In this document: piece by piece, positions 21,459 to 32,163 of the stretch | Layout of the letters: every line of letters begins with the position of its first letter | Numbering within the stretch: the first letter of the stretch is position 1 | NCBI GenBank assembly: GCA_977006965.1 | Contig: OZ345371.1 | Span: forward strand, 1,674,001 to 1,738,000 | Direction of reading: 5' to 3' | DNA from: Phymatolithon calcareum | Lineage: Eukaryota; Rhodophyta; Florideophyceae; Hapalidiales | DNA: 64,000 bases | Notes under the pieces: model-generated | The model's database searches: none | What the model was told of the DNA's origin: nothing | What the model saw: the letters and a program-made list of their open reading frames with translations, nothing else | Translations under genes and position numbers: made by a program

Positions 21459-22800
21459 TTAGTCTATGAAGCCATCGTGGGCTTCTGCCCATTGTTGGCG
21501 AAATCGGCTTGCGAGTGCTTGTTGCAGGAAGCGCGGATCTGGTGGCGGCTTAGTCGGGGTGCTTGTTACGATGCTCACAGCGGAAACCGCAGCCTTGTTG
21601 GCGACCGTGCTTGAGGACGCCTGGTTGGCGTCCACGAGTGAACTTTCGTTGGCTTTGTTTGTCGGAGATTGGAATCGTAGAGGGCGGCGCAACTGTTCTC
21701 GTGTCTGGAGTTCGCGTTTTGTAGGCGAGGCTGGCTCAGGGAGCATGTCTTGGAAGCTGGACTGCTTGTGGCAGGACAACAGCAGCGAGTTCATTAAAGT
21801 TGTTGCACGGCGTGCTGTGTGAGTTTCTGTGGTCTTCTCTGTTGATGGTGTCGACTGCGTAGTAACGATAGTGGGTACAAAATCTGCTGCTCTGGCCTCG
21901 AGTACGCGTTTTTGCGGAATCTGCAAGACCTGTACAGTATCCGTGGAGTTGGGGGATAGGTATTTGCACGAGATTCCGCGTGATGTGAAGCTTTTCATGC
22001 TGCGCGATCGGTTCGGTACGAAGCCACGGGTACCAAATGGTACTTTTAGTGGCAATGGCGCTTTCGTCTCGAATATAAGCGCGTGGGGTGTACTTAGGGT
22101 ATCAGTAGTAGGCATGATGTTGCGCTTGGCGACGCAATCCGCCAATGCGTCGTCCCAAAGGTTCTGCGGGAGCTTTGCCGCGGTGAGTTGCGTACGAATG
22201 CACTCCTTGAGTGATCTTATTTCACGCTCGGCTTGGCCGTTGGATTTAGGCGCGTACCGAACGGCCTTTGTCAGCGCAATTCCATTTTGCTCCTCGTAGC
22301 GCTTCGGTGCACCGGCACAGAGCTCAGGAGCGCCGTCCGAGTGAAGACGCTTGACGGTGAGCCCAGACTGGCGCTGTATTTCGCGCAGCTTATTCACAAG
22401 CAGCGGCCCGGAGGCGGATTTGGTGGGGGCAGGTAGAGCTGCGAGCCAACCTGTCTTCTGGCCGGAAAACACAGTGAAATACTTGTTTCCCCGTGTGGTC
22501 CTTGTGAGAGGGCTTGCAGTGTCAGTGCTTAGCTTTTCAAATGGTTGAATGATTTGGCGTCTGACAGTTGGGTGAGGAGCGCGGGTTAACTTTGAGGAGG
22601 AACATGGTTCACAGGTGAATTCTCCTGTCTCAGATGTAACGTGTCGCTGAATAGAAGGGTTCGCGTGTATAGCGCGTGCAATGGCCGCGGGATTGGAATG
22701 TGCCAGTATATCGTGCGCTTTGCGTAGGGAAGTTGGTATGCGCGCGACCGCGCGTGTTCGCGTGCCATGAGATTCCTGTTCTTCGTCGAACTTTTATATT
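21459..22800 (-). pseudogene. Copia integrase with zinc finger
   Basis: Upstream frames (22800-22560) give HDILAHSNPAAIARAIHANP and FTCEPCSSSKLTRAPHP, the HHCC module preceding a Copia integrase, and EKLSTDTASPL supplies the first catalytic Asp region. The main frame (22472-21459) has LHSDGAPELCAG, KAVRYAPKSNGQAERE and RNIMPTTDTLSTPHALIF. It ends in an in-frame TAA immediately before the RT frame, same phase, so a single base change separates the two. Integrase inserts the cDNA copy; here it is unlikely to be functional. Confidence 0.85.
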
Positions 22801-23105
22801 CCGTCTTGTACGGTGCCGGTGGTTGAAGGCGTCAGCGCGCAGTGTGGAGATGCTGACCGTGGGCCAGGGGCGGGTTGGGATGTGGTCATCGGTCATGGTT
22901 GAAGGTGGTGGAGATTCCGGCGTACGTGGTGGAGATGGTGGTGGCGTCGGTGGAGGCGATGGTGGTGGTTGGGGATGAGGCAGTGACAAATTTACTCTCC
23001 TTGTAGTTGGGTGCGGGCTTGGTGGGGTGCCGCTTGGGTCGCCCGGAAGCGTGTGTGGCAGATGTTTCCGTGTTGGTCAGTGATTAGGCATAAAGAGCCA
23101 TAACC
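22560..23105 (-). other. 5' interior of Copia element, gag not recognisable
   Basis: The minus-strand frame 22989-22630 starts with a Pro/Ser-rich run (PPPSPPPTPPPSPP) coded by a purine-rich repeat at 22870-22980. No gag or protease motif is visible between this and the 5' LTR. The region is probably deleted. Confidence 0.5.
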
Positions 23106-23906
23106 TTTTGAACTAATACTTCTTGCCTTTACTGATGTGTCTAGCTTGCTACGAAATTGTATGTTTTTATTTTACAAGCCCTCAACGCCGGTATTCACCA
23201 ACAACAGAGCAGCTTGGGCTACCCTGTGTAACAATTATGTTCCCAAATCACAATTGCTGCACTCATCTCCATCATCTCCAACTCTAGTATCCATCACTTG
23301 CTACGTTCTTCTTCTTCGCAGTAAAAATTGCCGAGTAGGGCAAACCTCCGCAATCGGAGGTCTTCTCGGCGCGCTCGCATAACTTCCGGGGGGCTAATAA
23401 AGGGAAGCCCTCTCGGGGGACAACTTCTGTGGGCTCTTAACATCAGGGGGTGTGCTCTTCAACGAGAGCTCGCTCGGGGGGACAGCTACAGGTAGGCGCT
23501 CTTCAACGAGTGCTCTTTCGGGGGGACAACTTCGGGAGGCTCTTCATCGAGGCCTCGCTCTCGCTCGCGGGGGCAAATTGGAGGGTGGCGTTCGTCAACG
23601 GAGGCTCGCTCGGGGGGACAACTTCGGGGAGCCTTCAACGGAAACCCACTTGGGGGGACATCTTGCGCGGCTCCAAAAACGGAACATCGCTCGGGGGGAC
23701 AACTTCGGTGGGGACTCCCGGGCGTAATGGCATTATCCTCTTGAGTGCAGTAGCACATAGATTTCACCTGGCAGGGATGGCTCTCGAGGTTATACAACTT
23801 ATGTCTCGTTGCAACTTGAGTTTGTGTGTTGGGTTCGCCAGGCGAATGTGTCACACGATACGCCTTGCACAGTATGTACACAACGTGATCGCGTGTGGGT
23901 TTAGCA
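23106..23906 (-). repeat. 5' LTR of Copia element, interrupted
   Basis: Positions 23106-23150 match the first 45 bases of the left LTR and 23713-23906 match the remainder, ending TTTAGCA before CTAAT. The intervening 23151-23712 is foreign. Confidence 0.85.
23400..23712. repeat. Degenerate tandem repeat, 40-60 bp units
   Basis: About seven units are each recognisable by cGGGGGGAcaacttc at about 23416, 23476, 23520, 23565, 23612, 23654 and 23694. They form part of the segment inserted in the Copia LTR. On the plus strand they translate as repeats of LGGTTSG or RGDNFG, but I do not think this is a gene. Confidence 0.7.
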
Positions 23907-24199
23907 CTAATTAAGAATCTCCTGCGCTTCGCCTATGCAGCTTGTGATACTGGGCTCTGGAGAGCGCTATTTTCTGCAGCTGATACCCATCGAGGCTTTT
24001 CCTCGTCTTCGTCGTCAATGACGAGTTTGATAACTGTGCCATCTCATTGGAAATCTGAAATCGCAGTGTACCTGTCTCTTGTTGCAGAACAGAAGACAGC
24101 GGCTTGAAATAGTGAGCTCGGTCAATGCCGAAACAGGAAGTCTAAGAAAGACGCTGGCAGACACGACTTAGGGCCGATCCTGTAGAGCGATCACATCCT

Positions 24200-25087
24200 G
24201 TTGCACTCTCAGGGTCGGCAAAGTGGTCGGCACTCGCTCTCGCCAATTGTGGCTTGCTTGAGATGCGATCCTTTACTCACTACGTTGAGCGGTGCCTTGT
24301 AAACTATCGGATTCTCCAACCTACTGGCTGAGGTTTAATTTCACACCCCACGAATACCGACACTATCCTATCACTGTCCGGTCTGTCGGCTACCTCGATA
24401 CGCACGTGCGAGTCAGTGACCCAACTTGGCGATCTCTCGCGCGTCCCCTCCTGTGGTTAAGTCTATCACAGTCTGGTCTAACGGCTACCGCGATACGCAC
24501 GCGCGAGTCAGTGACCGAACTTGGCGATATCTTGGGGCCTCCAATCCTGTGATTATTTCGACTCTCAGGTCTGTCCGTTATTACGAGCTGTCACTTGCGG
24601 GTGGCCGCCCGAGGTGGTCGCTCCATAAGATCTTCCCAAGTCTTGTGCTGTCAGTGTCATTCTTAGCCTTCTTGTTTCGCCATTGACCGAGCTCACTTTG
24701 CAAGCTACTGTCATGTTCGACAGCAAGAGACATACACTGCAATTTCAGATTGCCAGTGAGATGGCACAATAGGAAGGCCACCCAAAAGCGTCAGCTCGTA
24801 ATAACGGTCGGACCGGACAGCCGAAATACTCACAGGAAGGGAGACACAAAGAGCTCGCAATGTTGGGTCAATGAATCACACGTGCGTATCGCGGGAGCCA
24901 TTAGATCTGAAAGCTATAGGACAGTGTCGGTTGTCGCAGGGTGTGGTAAGCAACCCCAGCCAGTAGGTTGAAGAATCCGATAGCGTAAAAGGTACCGCTC
25001 ATGGCAGCGAGTAATGGATCGCATCTCAGTCAAGCTACAATTGACGAGAGCGAGTGCCGACTAACTTGTCGACCCTGAGAGTGCAAC
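24200..25087. mobile_element. Long inverted-repeat (foldback/MULE-like) element, non-coding
   Basis: The left end gttgcactctcagggtcg is the reverse complement of the right end at 25087. Inverted similarity continues inward: 24215-24335 matches 25065-24955, the block with gcgagtcagtgaccCaacttgg matches 24895-24855, and 24570-24610 matches 24815-24775. Two direct copies of the 'cgcgagtcagtgac' block occur at 24405 and 24500. The flanks read gatcacatc and gataacatc, a possible 9-bp duplication with one change. No transposase is inside. Confidence 0.75.
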
Positions 25088-26746
25088 GATAACATCTAGT
25101 ATCGCTGCTCCCCTTGTCTTTTCGCATCTGTGTGAATGAACAACCTTTCGCGGTCTCGTCTTCTGCGGACTTCCGTTCAAGTTGGGAATACCCCGGCTTT
25201 TCGAATACGGGCCTTCCGGTGCCCTTCCTGCACTCATGCGCCTCTCGTTTCTGGAGCTTTCTGTGTCATTCTCGTTCCCTGCCGCGGGCATTCGTGAGAT
25301 GGTTGAATTCACCCGTGCAAACCGCCAGAGAATCGTTCGCGCCTTTTAGCCTCCACCTCTCGTCGTAGCCCCCCAGCCTCATTCGCGAGACCCGCGCTCT
25401 TCATGGAAGTCTCCATGCACGATCAGGCGGCAGTCGCCAACTCAGTATCGCGGACGCGAGCGGCGAGCATTGCGAGTAACACGTCCGGCACTTCATTGGT
25501 CAGCTAGAGTTGAATGCGAGTGACCATCCCATTGCTGGTGGCTTGAATGATTTCGCAGATATGCGCACGCTGCGTTCACAGCTTGCGCATTTATTCAAAA
25601 ACTATTCAAGCCACCTCTCCCGCTCCGCTTCGTCGACGAAGCGGTGCTGGAGAGTACTACCTGGAATGCAGGGTTTTCCTTTGCGCGGGACAGCAAGACC
25701 GAAATCACACGAGGAAACGTGGAAAAGTCGGCGCATAGCAACAGGCGCACTTTCGAAAATGACTTGTCGGTTATGGACCATAACATTCTTCAACCTGTCA
25801 GCAAAGGTGCTGGACTAGCAGCTTGGCGGACAAGTTGAAGAGAATTAAAGTCAAGTCGCCGCCCGAATCTTGCGTTAGCATCGCCGTCAGCGGAGTTGGC
25901 GGCGTTGAGGCGATCACTGTGGTCCTGTGCTTCATAATATGAAGCAAGTCGTTGAACAAAACACGAGCCATATTAATAAGGAAGAGATGGTGGGAGGGCT
26001 GTTATGTTACCGAACTCAGGTTGAGGCTATCGGAAGCGTATCATTTCTTGAGTCGAACCAAATCTTATTTATTGTGTCTATTGTTTCGCACAGCTCACCG
26101 CTTCGTTCAGAATTTGCTCTATGACGTCTCTGCAGATCGTGAGTACACAGTGCCAGGATCTTGAATTTCCCTGGAAGGGGTGTTCAGTTTGCTGCACAGA
26201 GCAGCACTGTGGCACTATTTGCTATTGCACGTAGTGCACATACCAGTTTGATTTCCCATTGGAATCATTGTAAAAAATGGTTAGATCAATATGATCGATC
26301 GAACTATCGCAATGTTTGTTTATAAACATCGCGATAGTTTTATAAATAGTGCAATAGTTACACCTGCATTCCGCATCCTGGCTCTACTGAGAATTGCGAT
26401 AAGAACTAATTCGATTTCCTTCGTTAAAAAGTTTGTAAATCTCGTAAACGTTCACTAATTAGAGATCCGTCAGTATCATTCATAAATACTCCTCGGAGCA
26501 ACTCATCGCTTACATGTTAGAGCCAAGACAAGATGATTTGCTCTCCGAGGCGGCTTAACCACTTGACCAGTCTGGAATGTCGCATGCGCGCGCACAAATC
26601 CAGAGTTTTTGCCTCCAGGACTGCCCCAAGAATGATCTTCTTGCAAACAGCCATGTTTCTTCTTTGTTGTGAAACGTAGGTGCCTCTACAAGCAAAAATT
26701 AATGAACTTTGCACTTTGGCCTCATGCACTAGCAAAATGAATTAGA
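25088..26746. other. No gene identified
   Basis: Frames of up to about 100 codons occur (25510-25818 plus; 25602-25793 minus) without recognisable domains. A 38-base hairpin lies at 26302-26339. The segment after 26160 is AT-rich. I see nothing else to name. Confidence 0.4.
26302..26339. repeat. Short hairpin, 16-bp arms
   Basis: The arm aactatcgcaatgttt (26302-26317) pairs with aaacatcgcgatagtt (26324-26339) with one mismatch and a 6-base loop. Function unknown. Confidence 0.7.
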
Positions 26747-27187
26747 TTTTTTTTGAACTTTATTTTAAAGCCTCACAATCTTACGAATATACGGGCAAGG
26801 CTTCCTCAGTTGCTACCTTCCAGTGTGTTGACCGTTGAAACCTACCGTCTGCCATAGGCGGTGGGGAAAGTTTGGAAACTAGATCGTCCTAACTACTATG
26901 TGGTGTTCTTGTGAGTTCGCTACTGTACTGGTGTTCCCGCTAATAGGCTTCGTGTCCTAAGGGACATCTACGTAACTTCTCGTTCTTGATCCAGATCAGT
27001 CGTTCTTCGTTTTCCATGCACTCGATGATGGTCTTGCTGAATAGCAAGAGCTCGTTAAGTGCTTTCTCGATGTCCAGTCTTTTGTCTCCCTTCAGTTCAT
27101 ATTCTGATAGATCTTTTCCAGCGTTTCCATATGCTGTCGAGCTCGGTTTCCAAATTTTTCCACCATGCTTGTTGTCTATTCCCTAAT
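26747..27187 (-). mobile_element. LINE 3' fragment (older lineage)
   Basis: A T-rich tail is followed in the minus sense by the conserved LINE 3' end and the C-terminal ORF2 frames. MVEKFGNRARQHMETLEK matches MTEEFGTRAREHMETLER of the nearly intact element, and NELLLFSKTIIECMENEE matches its extreme C-terminus. A frame change separates the two stretches. It is truncated upstream at about 27187. Confidence 0.8.
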
Positions 27188-27360
27188 GAATTAGTTATGA
27201 TATACATCGCACTCCAGCCATAGCCAGGCCTGGTGGCTCACTCGATCTGCCGGTCCTTGGTTGCGGTCTGCCTCTAGCTTTGCGTTTGTTTCGCCCTTCC
27301 CTCTGAATCTGCTCATCAGCACAGTTTGCACGGGCGCACATGACAAAGAGAGGCAAATGC

Positions 27361-27987
27361 AAAGTGCCATGACGCCTAGACTGTGGTTGGGCAGTATCTG
27401 CGACAGAGCTCCTTTGTGGAGAAAATCAGTTTTAGCGAAGTACTTTGGACACGGAGCTGTGGTTGAGCTCGTTGTGCTCCAACGCACACTACAGAATACG
27501 AATGCGAACGACTCACTCGAGCCCTCACAGGGAGAGAAACTCGGATTAAGGAGATATTAGGAGGCTAGTAGAGAGATGAACGTGGAAGATAGCGAGAAGC
27601 TGCCCTGTTAATCAAATTGAGGTTTTGGGAGCTTCTAAAATAAATCAACATATAACCCCCAGTATCTGCGAAAGTTGAAAGGATAGCCAAGTCTTGGCTT
27701 TTATGGTGAAAAGATTGTCATTACAGGTCACCGCAACGACCTTCTATGATGTGCTGCAAAAATATTGTACTGCGAGAACCACCACTGATTGTCTGAGCGG
27801 CACTGTCGTGTTCGGCGGCTGTGAATACCATTGAAGTTGCCAAATATTTATCCTGCTTCCCTCTCTTGCGTTGCTGAACTTGAAAAGCTGCCTGGATATT
27901 ACTTCGAGCAGCCTCAAAAAACTTTTGGATAGTACCCAGTGCCCTCGCACGGGGAAGTAAGTATTGCATCACTGACCGACTATGCAT
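27361..27987 (-). repeat. Unknown repeat family E, copy E1
   Basis: The minus-strand frame 27987-27721 (88 codons, with KFFEAARSNIQAAFQ, ATSMVFTAAEHDSAAQTI and IFLQHIIEG) matches a broken plus-strand reading at about 40110-40320. The 22-base block ccatgacgcctagactgtggtt at 27368 recurs inverted at 40400-40421. It may be the remnant of an unidentified transposon protein; no family assigned. Confidence 0.6.
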
Positions 27988-28824
27988 GATAGTTACTCCG
28001 CTGCGCCCCTCAAAATTTCGATTACTACCGCATCCGAAGCAATTCCACTCCTACGACCTGCACTGACCTCGCGCAGTACAAATACGTGGATGGCATATTA
28101 GGACGCTCGTTGTCTATTTAGAATAGGGCAGGCTGTAGCGCTGGATTCCCTTGTCCACGTTTCTACGACATGCGGCCGCCGCTTCTTGGGGCAGATTAGT
28201 GGCTTGCGACGACCGCGTTTTGTGACATGGTTTTCTTCTTGGTCTGAAAGCAGTGCTCTTAGCGCGAAATTGAGCTCGACGTCCGCTCTTTGCTTCGTTT
28301 CTCGCTGACGTGCAGAAATGATGGTATATCAATTATCCATATGATTCAATCTCTTCAGATAGAGGAAAGGCGAAAGCTCTTCACGCAGGGGCAGCGGAGG
28401 GTGCCTTTCATTACAATAGAGGTAGTCTTCGGGCGTGCAGACAAAGGCTCTGGAGTGCGCACTTTTCTCACAACTGTCTTCTCCGATAAATGTAAATATA
28501 TCCGCAACCGTGCTTAAATTCTAAACAATGAGCGGGCACTGGCTCTTTCCTCCGACTGCGAGGTATATTCGAGAGCTACACCCGCATCCCCGCTGTGAGA
28601 ACTGAAGGAAGGCTAAAACGAAAGAGCCACGGCACGATAGTTGACTACGGTCTGTACCGTTGATTTCAGGTCTACAGCAGAAGTCACTGCAGCGAACCTC
28701 CCATACAATCGTAGGGTTGGTGATGCGGACGTGCGAATAGGTCCCTCGGTAAGATCTCTGTGTTAGTACTGAGGGGCCTATTCTTTCTTTCTCTTATTGT
28801 AGTTTATCTGAGCTACATATTTTC
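27988..28824. other. No gene identified
   Basis: Short frames only (28114-28332 minus; 28290-28517 plus). No repeat or domain recognised. Confidence 0.4.
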
Positions 28825-29721
28825 CTTTCAAGTTTATTTAAAAGCACCACAGACTTCCGAAGATATGGGCAAGGCTTCCTCTGATGCTACCTACCTTTGT
28901 GCAGCTCACAAAACGTCCACCAGAATGGCGGACGGGAAAACTCAGGAATCAAAGTACTCCTATCTCAGTCCTCTACGGGATTGTTGGTGCTTGGACTCGA
29001 CCACTTTTTGCCTTGCATTCTGCGGATTAATACAGGCCTTCTTCGTTCTCCATGCGTTCTATGAGTGTCTTGCTAAATAGTAAGAGCTCATCTAGTGCCT
29101 TTTCTGTTTCCAGTCGTTTTTCTCCTTCGAGTTAGTATCCTGCTAGCGTGCGTTCAAGGGTCTCCATATGCTCTCTGGCTCTGGTGCTGAATTCTTCAGT
29201 CATACTTGCTGACAAATGTGGGAATCTGCCACATGCATACTGCAGCGCGAGTTTTCTGTGCTTCACCTTGGGGAACTTGAGGATTGCTGGCAATTCTCTT
29301 GTGTTGTCGTATGGTATCTTTCTTTTCCGCTTCGATTCTAGGCGGTCTCCTTCCATTTCCAGAAATTTCGATCGAAGTGTTTGCGAAGATTGGTTTGTTT
29401 GGATATGCTTTACAGCTTCACCGAACAGCTCTCTGGTCTCCATCGCGGCGATATCTTTCCTCGTGTACTGCCATTCATGGTTGTTTCTTCTTTCGGGCAC
29501 TTCATTTGAATACATACGTTCTTTCACCTTGTTCCTTCTGAGCGTTTTGAAGGCCAAGATTTCTCGTCGATGTGCGGCCGCCTAGATCCGGCACAGGAGA
29601 CGGAGCCTATCCGTCCTTCCTCGGGCCAGTGGCCCGAAAACTTGATTGAAGAATTTTGCTTCTACTTCCTTGACAGCATTTTGTACGTCTTCTGTCCAGG
29701 GCGTTAAGTGCATTGTGTACG
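28825..29721 (-). mobile_element. 5'-truncated LINE, subfamily with early stop
   Basis: This is about 0.9 kb and nearly identical to the last 0.9 kb of the element at 30051-36246, in reverse orientation. It includes the 3' stem-loop (28914-28934) and the AATAAA region. It breaks off at 29721 just after the codons for the conserved HLTPW block. The ORF2 reading (29557-29132) ends at a TAA (29134-29132) where the intact element has a Glu codon. The same stop occurs in the copy at 39061-39528. Confidence 0.92.
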
Positions 29722-30036
29722 TCACTCAACATCTAGGGGGGCTCTAATTTACTCTTGCACGGTATTCATGCTTGGTAAGCTCGTGAGTGCTTCCCGCAAG
29801 TACTGCGGCACACCACTAAATGACGACATTCGTATATCCTTCACGGAACGAAATTCAATTCTTGCTTGTCACAGGACTCGAACAGGTGACCTTAACCTTC
29901 CAGGCTGTATCATACTGAAATATGCGCACAGGTGCGTGGAGGCAGTTACCATTGTTTTTGTAGACGCGAGAAAACACGAGCTGCTTTCACGTAACTAACG
30001 TCCCTCGGGCTCCGCCCTCGGGTCCTATTGTACCCA
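29722..30036. other. Spacer before LINE; tRNA-like B-box trace
   Basis: No gene is seen. The minus strand near 29890-29865 has a TGTTCGAGTCC-like box B with partial T-arm pairing, but no complete cloverleaf can be folded. Confidence 0.4.
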
Positions 30037-30049
30037 CTCGGGCCTGGTA
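30037..30049 (+). repeat. Left target-site duplication of full LINE
   Basis: ctcgggcctggta here recurs as ctcaggcctggta at 36247-36259 directly after the poly(A) tail: 12 of 13 bases are the same. It fixes the element ends. Confidence 0.75.
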
Positions 30050-30072
30050 ACGCGCCTTGGGAGGGCAGGATC

Positions 30073-31902
30073 ATGGCGTCAAACCACGATCACAACGAAG
30101 GAGAACGCGACATGGCAACCGCGTTTCCGTGGAAAACTTGGAGAAGCCGTCGCGGAAGTCACCCGCAACCGTCGGCGGGCTCGGAACATCAAAAAATAGA
30201 AATTTCTATGAAACAGACCAGTACGGCACACCGGTCCACTGGGGCAATCACGCGAGCCAAGGCGCGCGCCAAGCCTGGGACTGGAGTCAAAACAGATAGC
30301 GAGGAGCCCATACAGGGTGGAAACAGCTTCATCAAACCGATAAAAACGTCAAGAAAAGCGATTACGGTAGGAGAAAACCCAACACGACAGCTTTTCGTGA
30401 AGCATCGCAATGTCGTGGAGTGTGGCGAGTGCAGCAAAAAGGGAACGCTCAAACTCACGGGAGGAAGCGCTAGAGCACCACTGGTACTCCAATGCAAAGA
30501 GTGCACCTTCGTCAAAGAAGGCTCTTGTGCCGAAGAGTTCATAAAACAAGGCACACCGAAAAGTCCAAGGCAGACGGTCCTTGCAGAACCGAAGATGCGC
30601 ATTTCAAAGCAAGCCGAGAGACGCATCGACGAAGAAGACAATCCAACTACCGCAGGCAGCAACGAATGCAACACGCCAGGCGAGAGAACCTGCCCAACAA
30701 CCGGTGTCCTAAAGGAGCTTAAAGCACAGATGGCGGTACTGGAATCGAGATTGGCAACCTCGGAATCCAAGCTAGCAGATACCGAGGGAAAGGTCAAAAC
30801 CCTTGAAGCAACAGTGAGGACTCTATCGGAAGAGAACAGAAGGCTCCGACGTGGTGCTCCAGGAGCACTAGAGGAATCAGCTGTACAACAAGATCCCAGA
30901 GGGGAGCTGACGAGCCCCGAGGAAGACTCCAATGGCTTCGCCAATAGCACAAAAACTCCCCCAGTTAAGTCTTACAAGGAGGCCATAACGGGAAATACAA
31001 GCGACTCGAGGACTTCTAACGCAAGAGGAGGAAAAATGCAGAAGTCGAGAAACGAAAGACGTACAAGCAGCCGTCCAACGCAACCGATTGAAGAGCCGGA
31101 TAGAGAACGCTTGGAAACGTTCCTAAACAAAATGGGAAGTCGTATGGAAAGAAAGGGACCGAAACCTGGATTGGTCTCACTGTACTTCAGAAGAATTCCA
31201 AAAGCTCCACGCGAGCAAATTGAGGAAGCTGTGAAAGAGATGCTGAAGACGAAAACGGTTTACCACATATCGTTCATTGGTTCGTCGATAATGGAAGTAC
31301 TCATAGAAACGAAAGAATGGGACGCTATTGTTAACCTAATGCGTTTAGCGGGCATGGTCTGCATGTATAGGTACAATGTGTTTGAAAACCCCAAGAAAAG
31401 AAGCCAACATGGTGAGTCGGTGCGCTCACTACAAAAACATGCGATGAGGACAAGGGCACGCGCTAGATACTGCGCGTCCACGGCGTCAAATGATGCCGCA
31501 AAAGAGTGGTACAAAGGACTGGAGAGAGCAGCCGACCGGAGACTCAGGTCAATGGAAATTGATGAGATACGTAAGCTCGAACAATTCCCACGACGACACC
31601 TCGTAAACCCTAATTTCCGACAAATAATGAGGAAAGAGGGCGACCCAACAGGCCAGGAAGATGAAGAAACCGAGGGACAACAGTCCGTCGATGACGGCCA
31701 GGCAACTAAACAAGATGAACCAGCTAATACATTAATCGAGGCAGATGTGGAAGGCGGGACTTCTCAGAATGTGGACCCAACTACATCAGGCAACGAACCG
31801 AGAGGCCAGCCCTCAAATCTCACCGGAGACCCAGAGAAGCAAGGAACCAACAATACTCCCATCGCAAATTCGGAGCAAAGCGCAACCAAAAATAATATTT
31901 AA
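30073..31902 (+). CDS. LINE ORF1 protein (nucleic-acid chaperone type)
   Basis: This frame has 609 codons from the first ATG; the frame is open further upstream but without an ATG. The N-terminus is basic and low-complexity. A CxxC...CxxC pair (CGEC and CKEC, about residues 117-144) suggests a zinc ribbon. Residues about 213-260 form a heptad-rich coiled coil (LKELKAQMAVLESRLATSES onward), likely for multimerisation. Residues about 360-445 (GLVSLYFRRIPKAP, EAVKEMLKTKTVYHISF, EVLIETKEW) look like a compact alpha/beta RNA-binding module of RRM type. The tail is acidic and Gln/Asn-rich. ORF1 proteins coat LINE RNA. The frame is undamaged, and ORF2 starts 13 bases after its stop, so reinitiation or read-through coupling is possible. 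Confidence 0.85.
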   Translation: MASNHDHNEGERDMATAFPWKTWRSRRGSHPQPSAGSEHQKIEISMKQTSTAHRSTGAITRAKARAKPGTGVKTDSEEPIQGGNSFIKPIKTSRKAITVGENPTRQLFVKHRNVVECGECSKKGTLKLTGGSARAPLVLQCKECTFVKEGSCAEEFIKQGTPKSPRQTVLAEPKMRISKQAERRIDEEDNPTTAGSNECNTPGERTCPTTGVLKELKAQMAVLESRLATSESKLADTEGKVKTLEATVRTLSEENRRLRRGAPGALEESAVQQDPRGELTSPEEDSNGFANSTKTPPVKSYKEAITGNTSDSRTSNARGGKMQKSRNERRTSSRPTQPIEEPDRERLETFLNKMGSRMERKGPKPGLVSLYFRRIPKAPREQIEEAVKEMLKTKTVYHISFIGSSIMEVLIETKEWDAIVNLMRLAGMVCMYRYNVFENPKKRSQHGESVRSLQKHAMRTRARARYCASTASNDAAKEWYKGLERAADRRLRSMEIDEIRKLEQFPRRHLVNPNFRQIMRKEGDPTGQEDEETEGQQSVDDGQATKQDEPANTLIEADVEGGTSQNVDPTTSGNEPRGQPSNLTGDPEKQGTNNTPIANSEQSATKNNI

Positions 31903-31915
31903 CAGATATTGGAGA

Positions 31916-32163
31916 ATGGCAACGATGAACGTCGGGGGATCACCAGAAACCCCGGAGTACCTACATAAGATGGTACAAAATCACAAGGTCGACATCATCG
32001 GTCTCACGGAGACGCATTTGAGATCTGACACCCGCATTCGGACCGATATGCTCTCAATAAATGCCCCAAGGCCCGAACTGATAACGTCGGATGGGCCTCG
32101 TAACCAAGATCCCGGGTCAAGAAGGCGAGGTACAGCGAGAAACTTTGGCGGCGTATCACTGGT
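31916..32163 (+). pseudogene. LINE ORF2, N-terminal endonuclease part before insertion
   Basis: The start ATG at 31916 opens MNVGGSPETPEYLHKMV and VDIIGLTETHL, the first strands and catalytic Glu of an APE-type endonuclease. It reads in frame to GGVSLV at the 15-bp duplication (32149-32163), where the reverse-oriented copy is inserted. Beyond this the frame runs through the poly(T) of the insert to a stop at 32308. The remainder of ORF2 resumes at 33106. Confidence 0.85.
32149..32163 (+). repeat. Left 15-bp target duplication of nested LINE copy
   Basis: cggcgtatcactggt is identical to 33091-33105. It adjoins the poly(T) end of the nested copy. Confidence 0.95.

Larger units (their letters stand above)
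19693..23906 (-). mobile_element. Ty1/Copia element, decayed
   Basis: LTRs at 19693-19936 and 23106-23906 (the latter interrupted by about 560 bp of foreign sequence) are flanked by the same 5-bp sequence CTAAT (19688-19692 and 23907-23911). The minus-strand interior has Copia order: integrase zinc finger, integrase core, reverse transcriptase, RNase H. Gag and protease are not recognisable, so the 5' interior is deleted or eroded. Stops at 21459 and near 20370 and a frame shift near 20400 disable it. Confidence 0.9.

Noticed and set aside
20379-22436. Many plus-strand frames of 60-156 codons
   Set aside because: Antisense shadows of the Copia polyprotein.
23400-23712. CRISPR-like array
   Set aside because: Units are degenerate, spacers are not distinct sequences of equal length, and the setting is a eukaryotic LTR.
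23400-23914. Plus-strand frames with GGTTSG repeats
   Set aside because: The repeat unit is nucleotide-level (GGGGGGACAACTTC), units differ in length and shift phase, and it runs into an LTR.
29840-29960. tRNA-like B-box (TGTTCGAGTCC) on the minus strand upstream of the full LINE
   Set aside because: T-arm pairing is broken by two bases and no anticodon arm with a 7-base loop or acceptor stem can be folded. At best a tRNA-derived trace.
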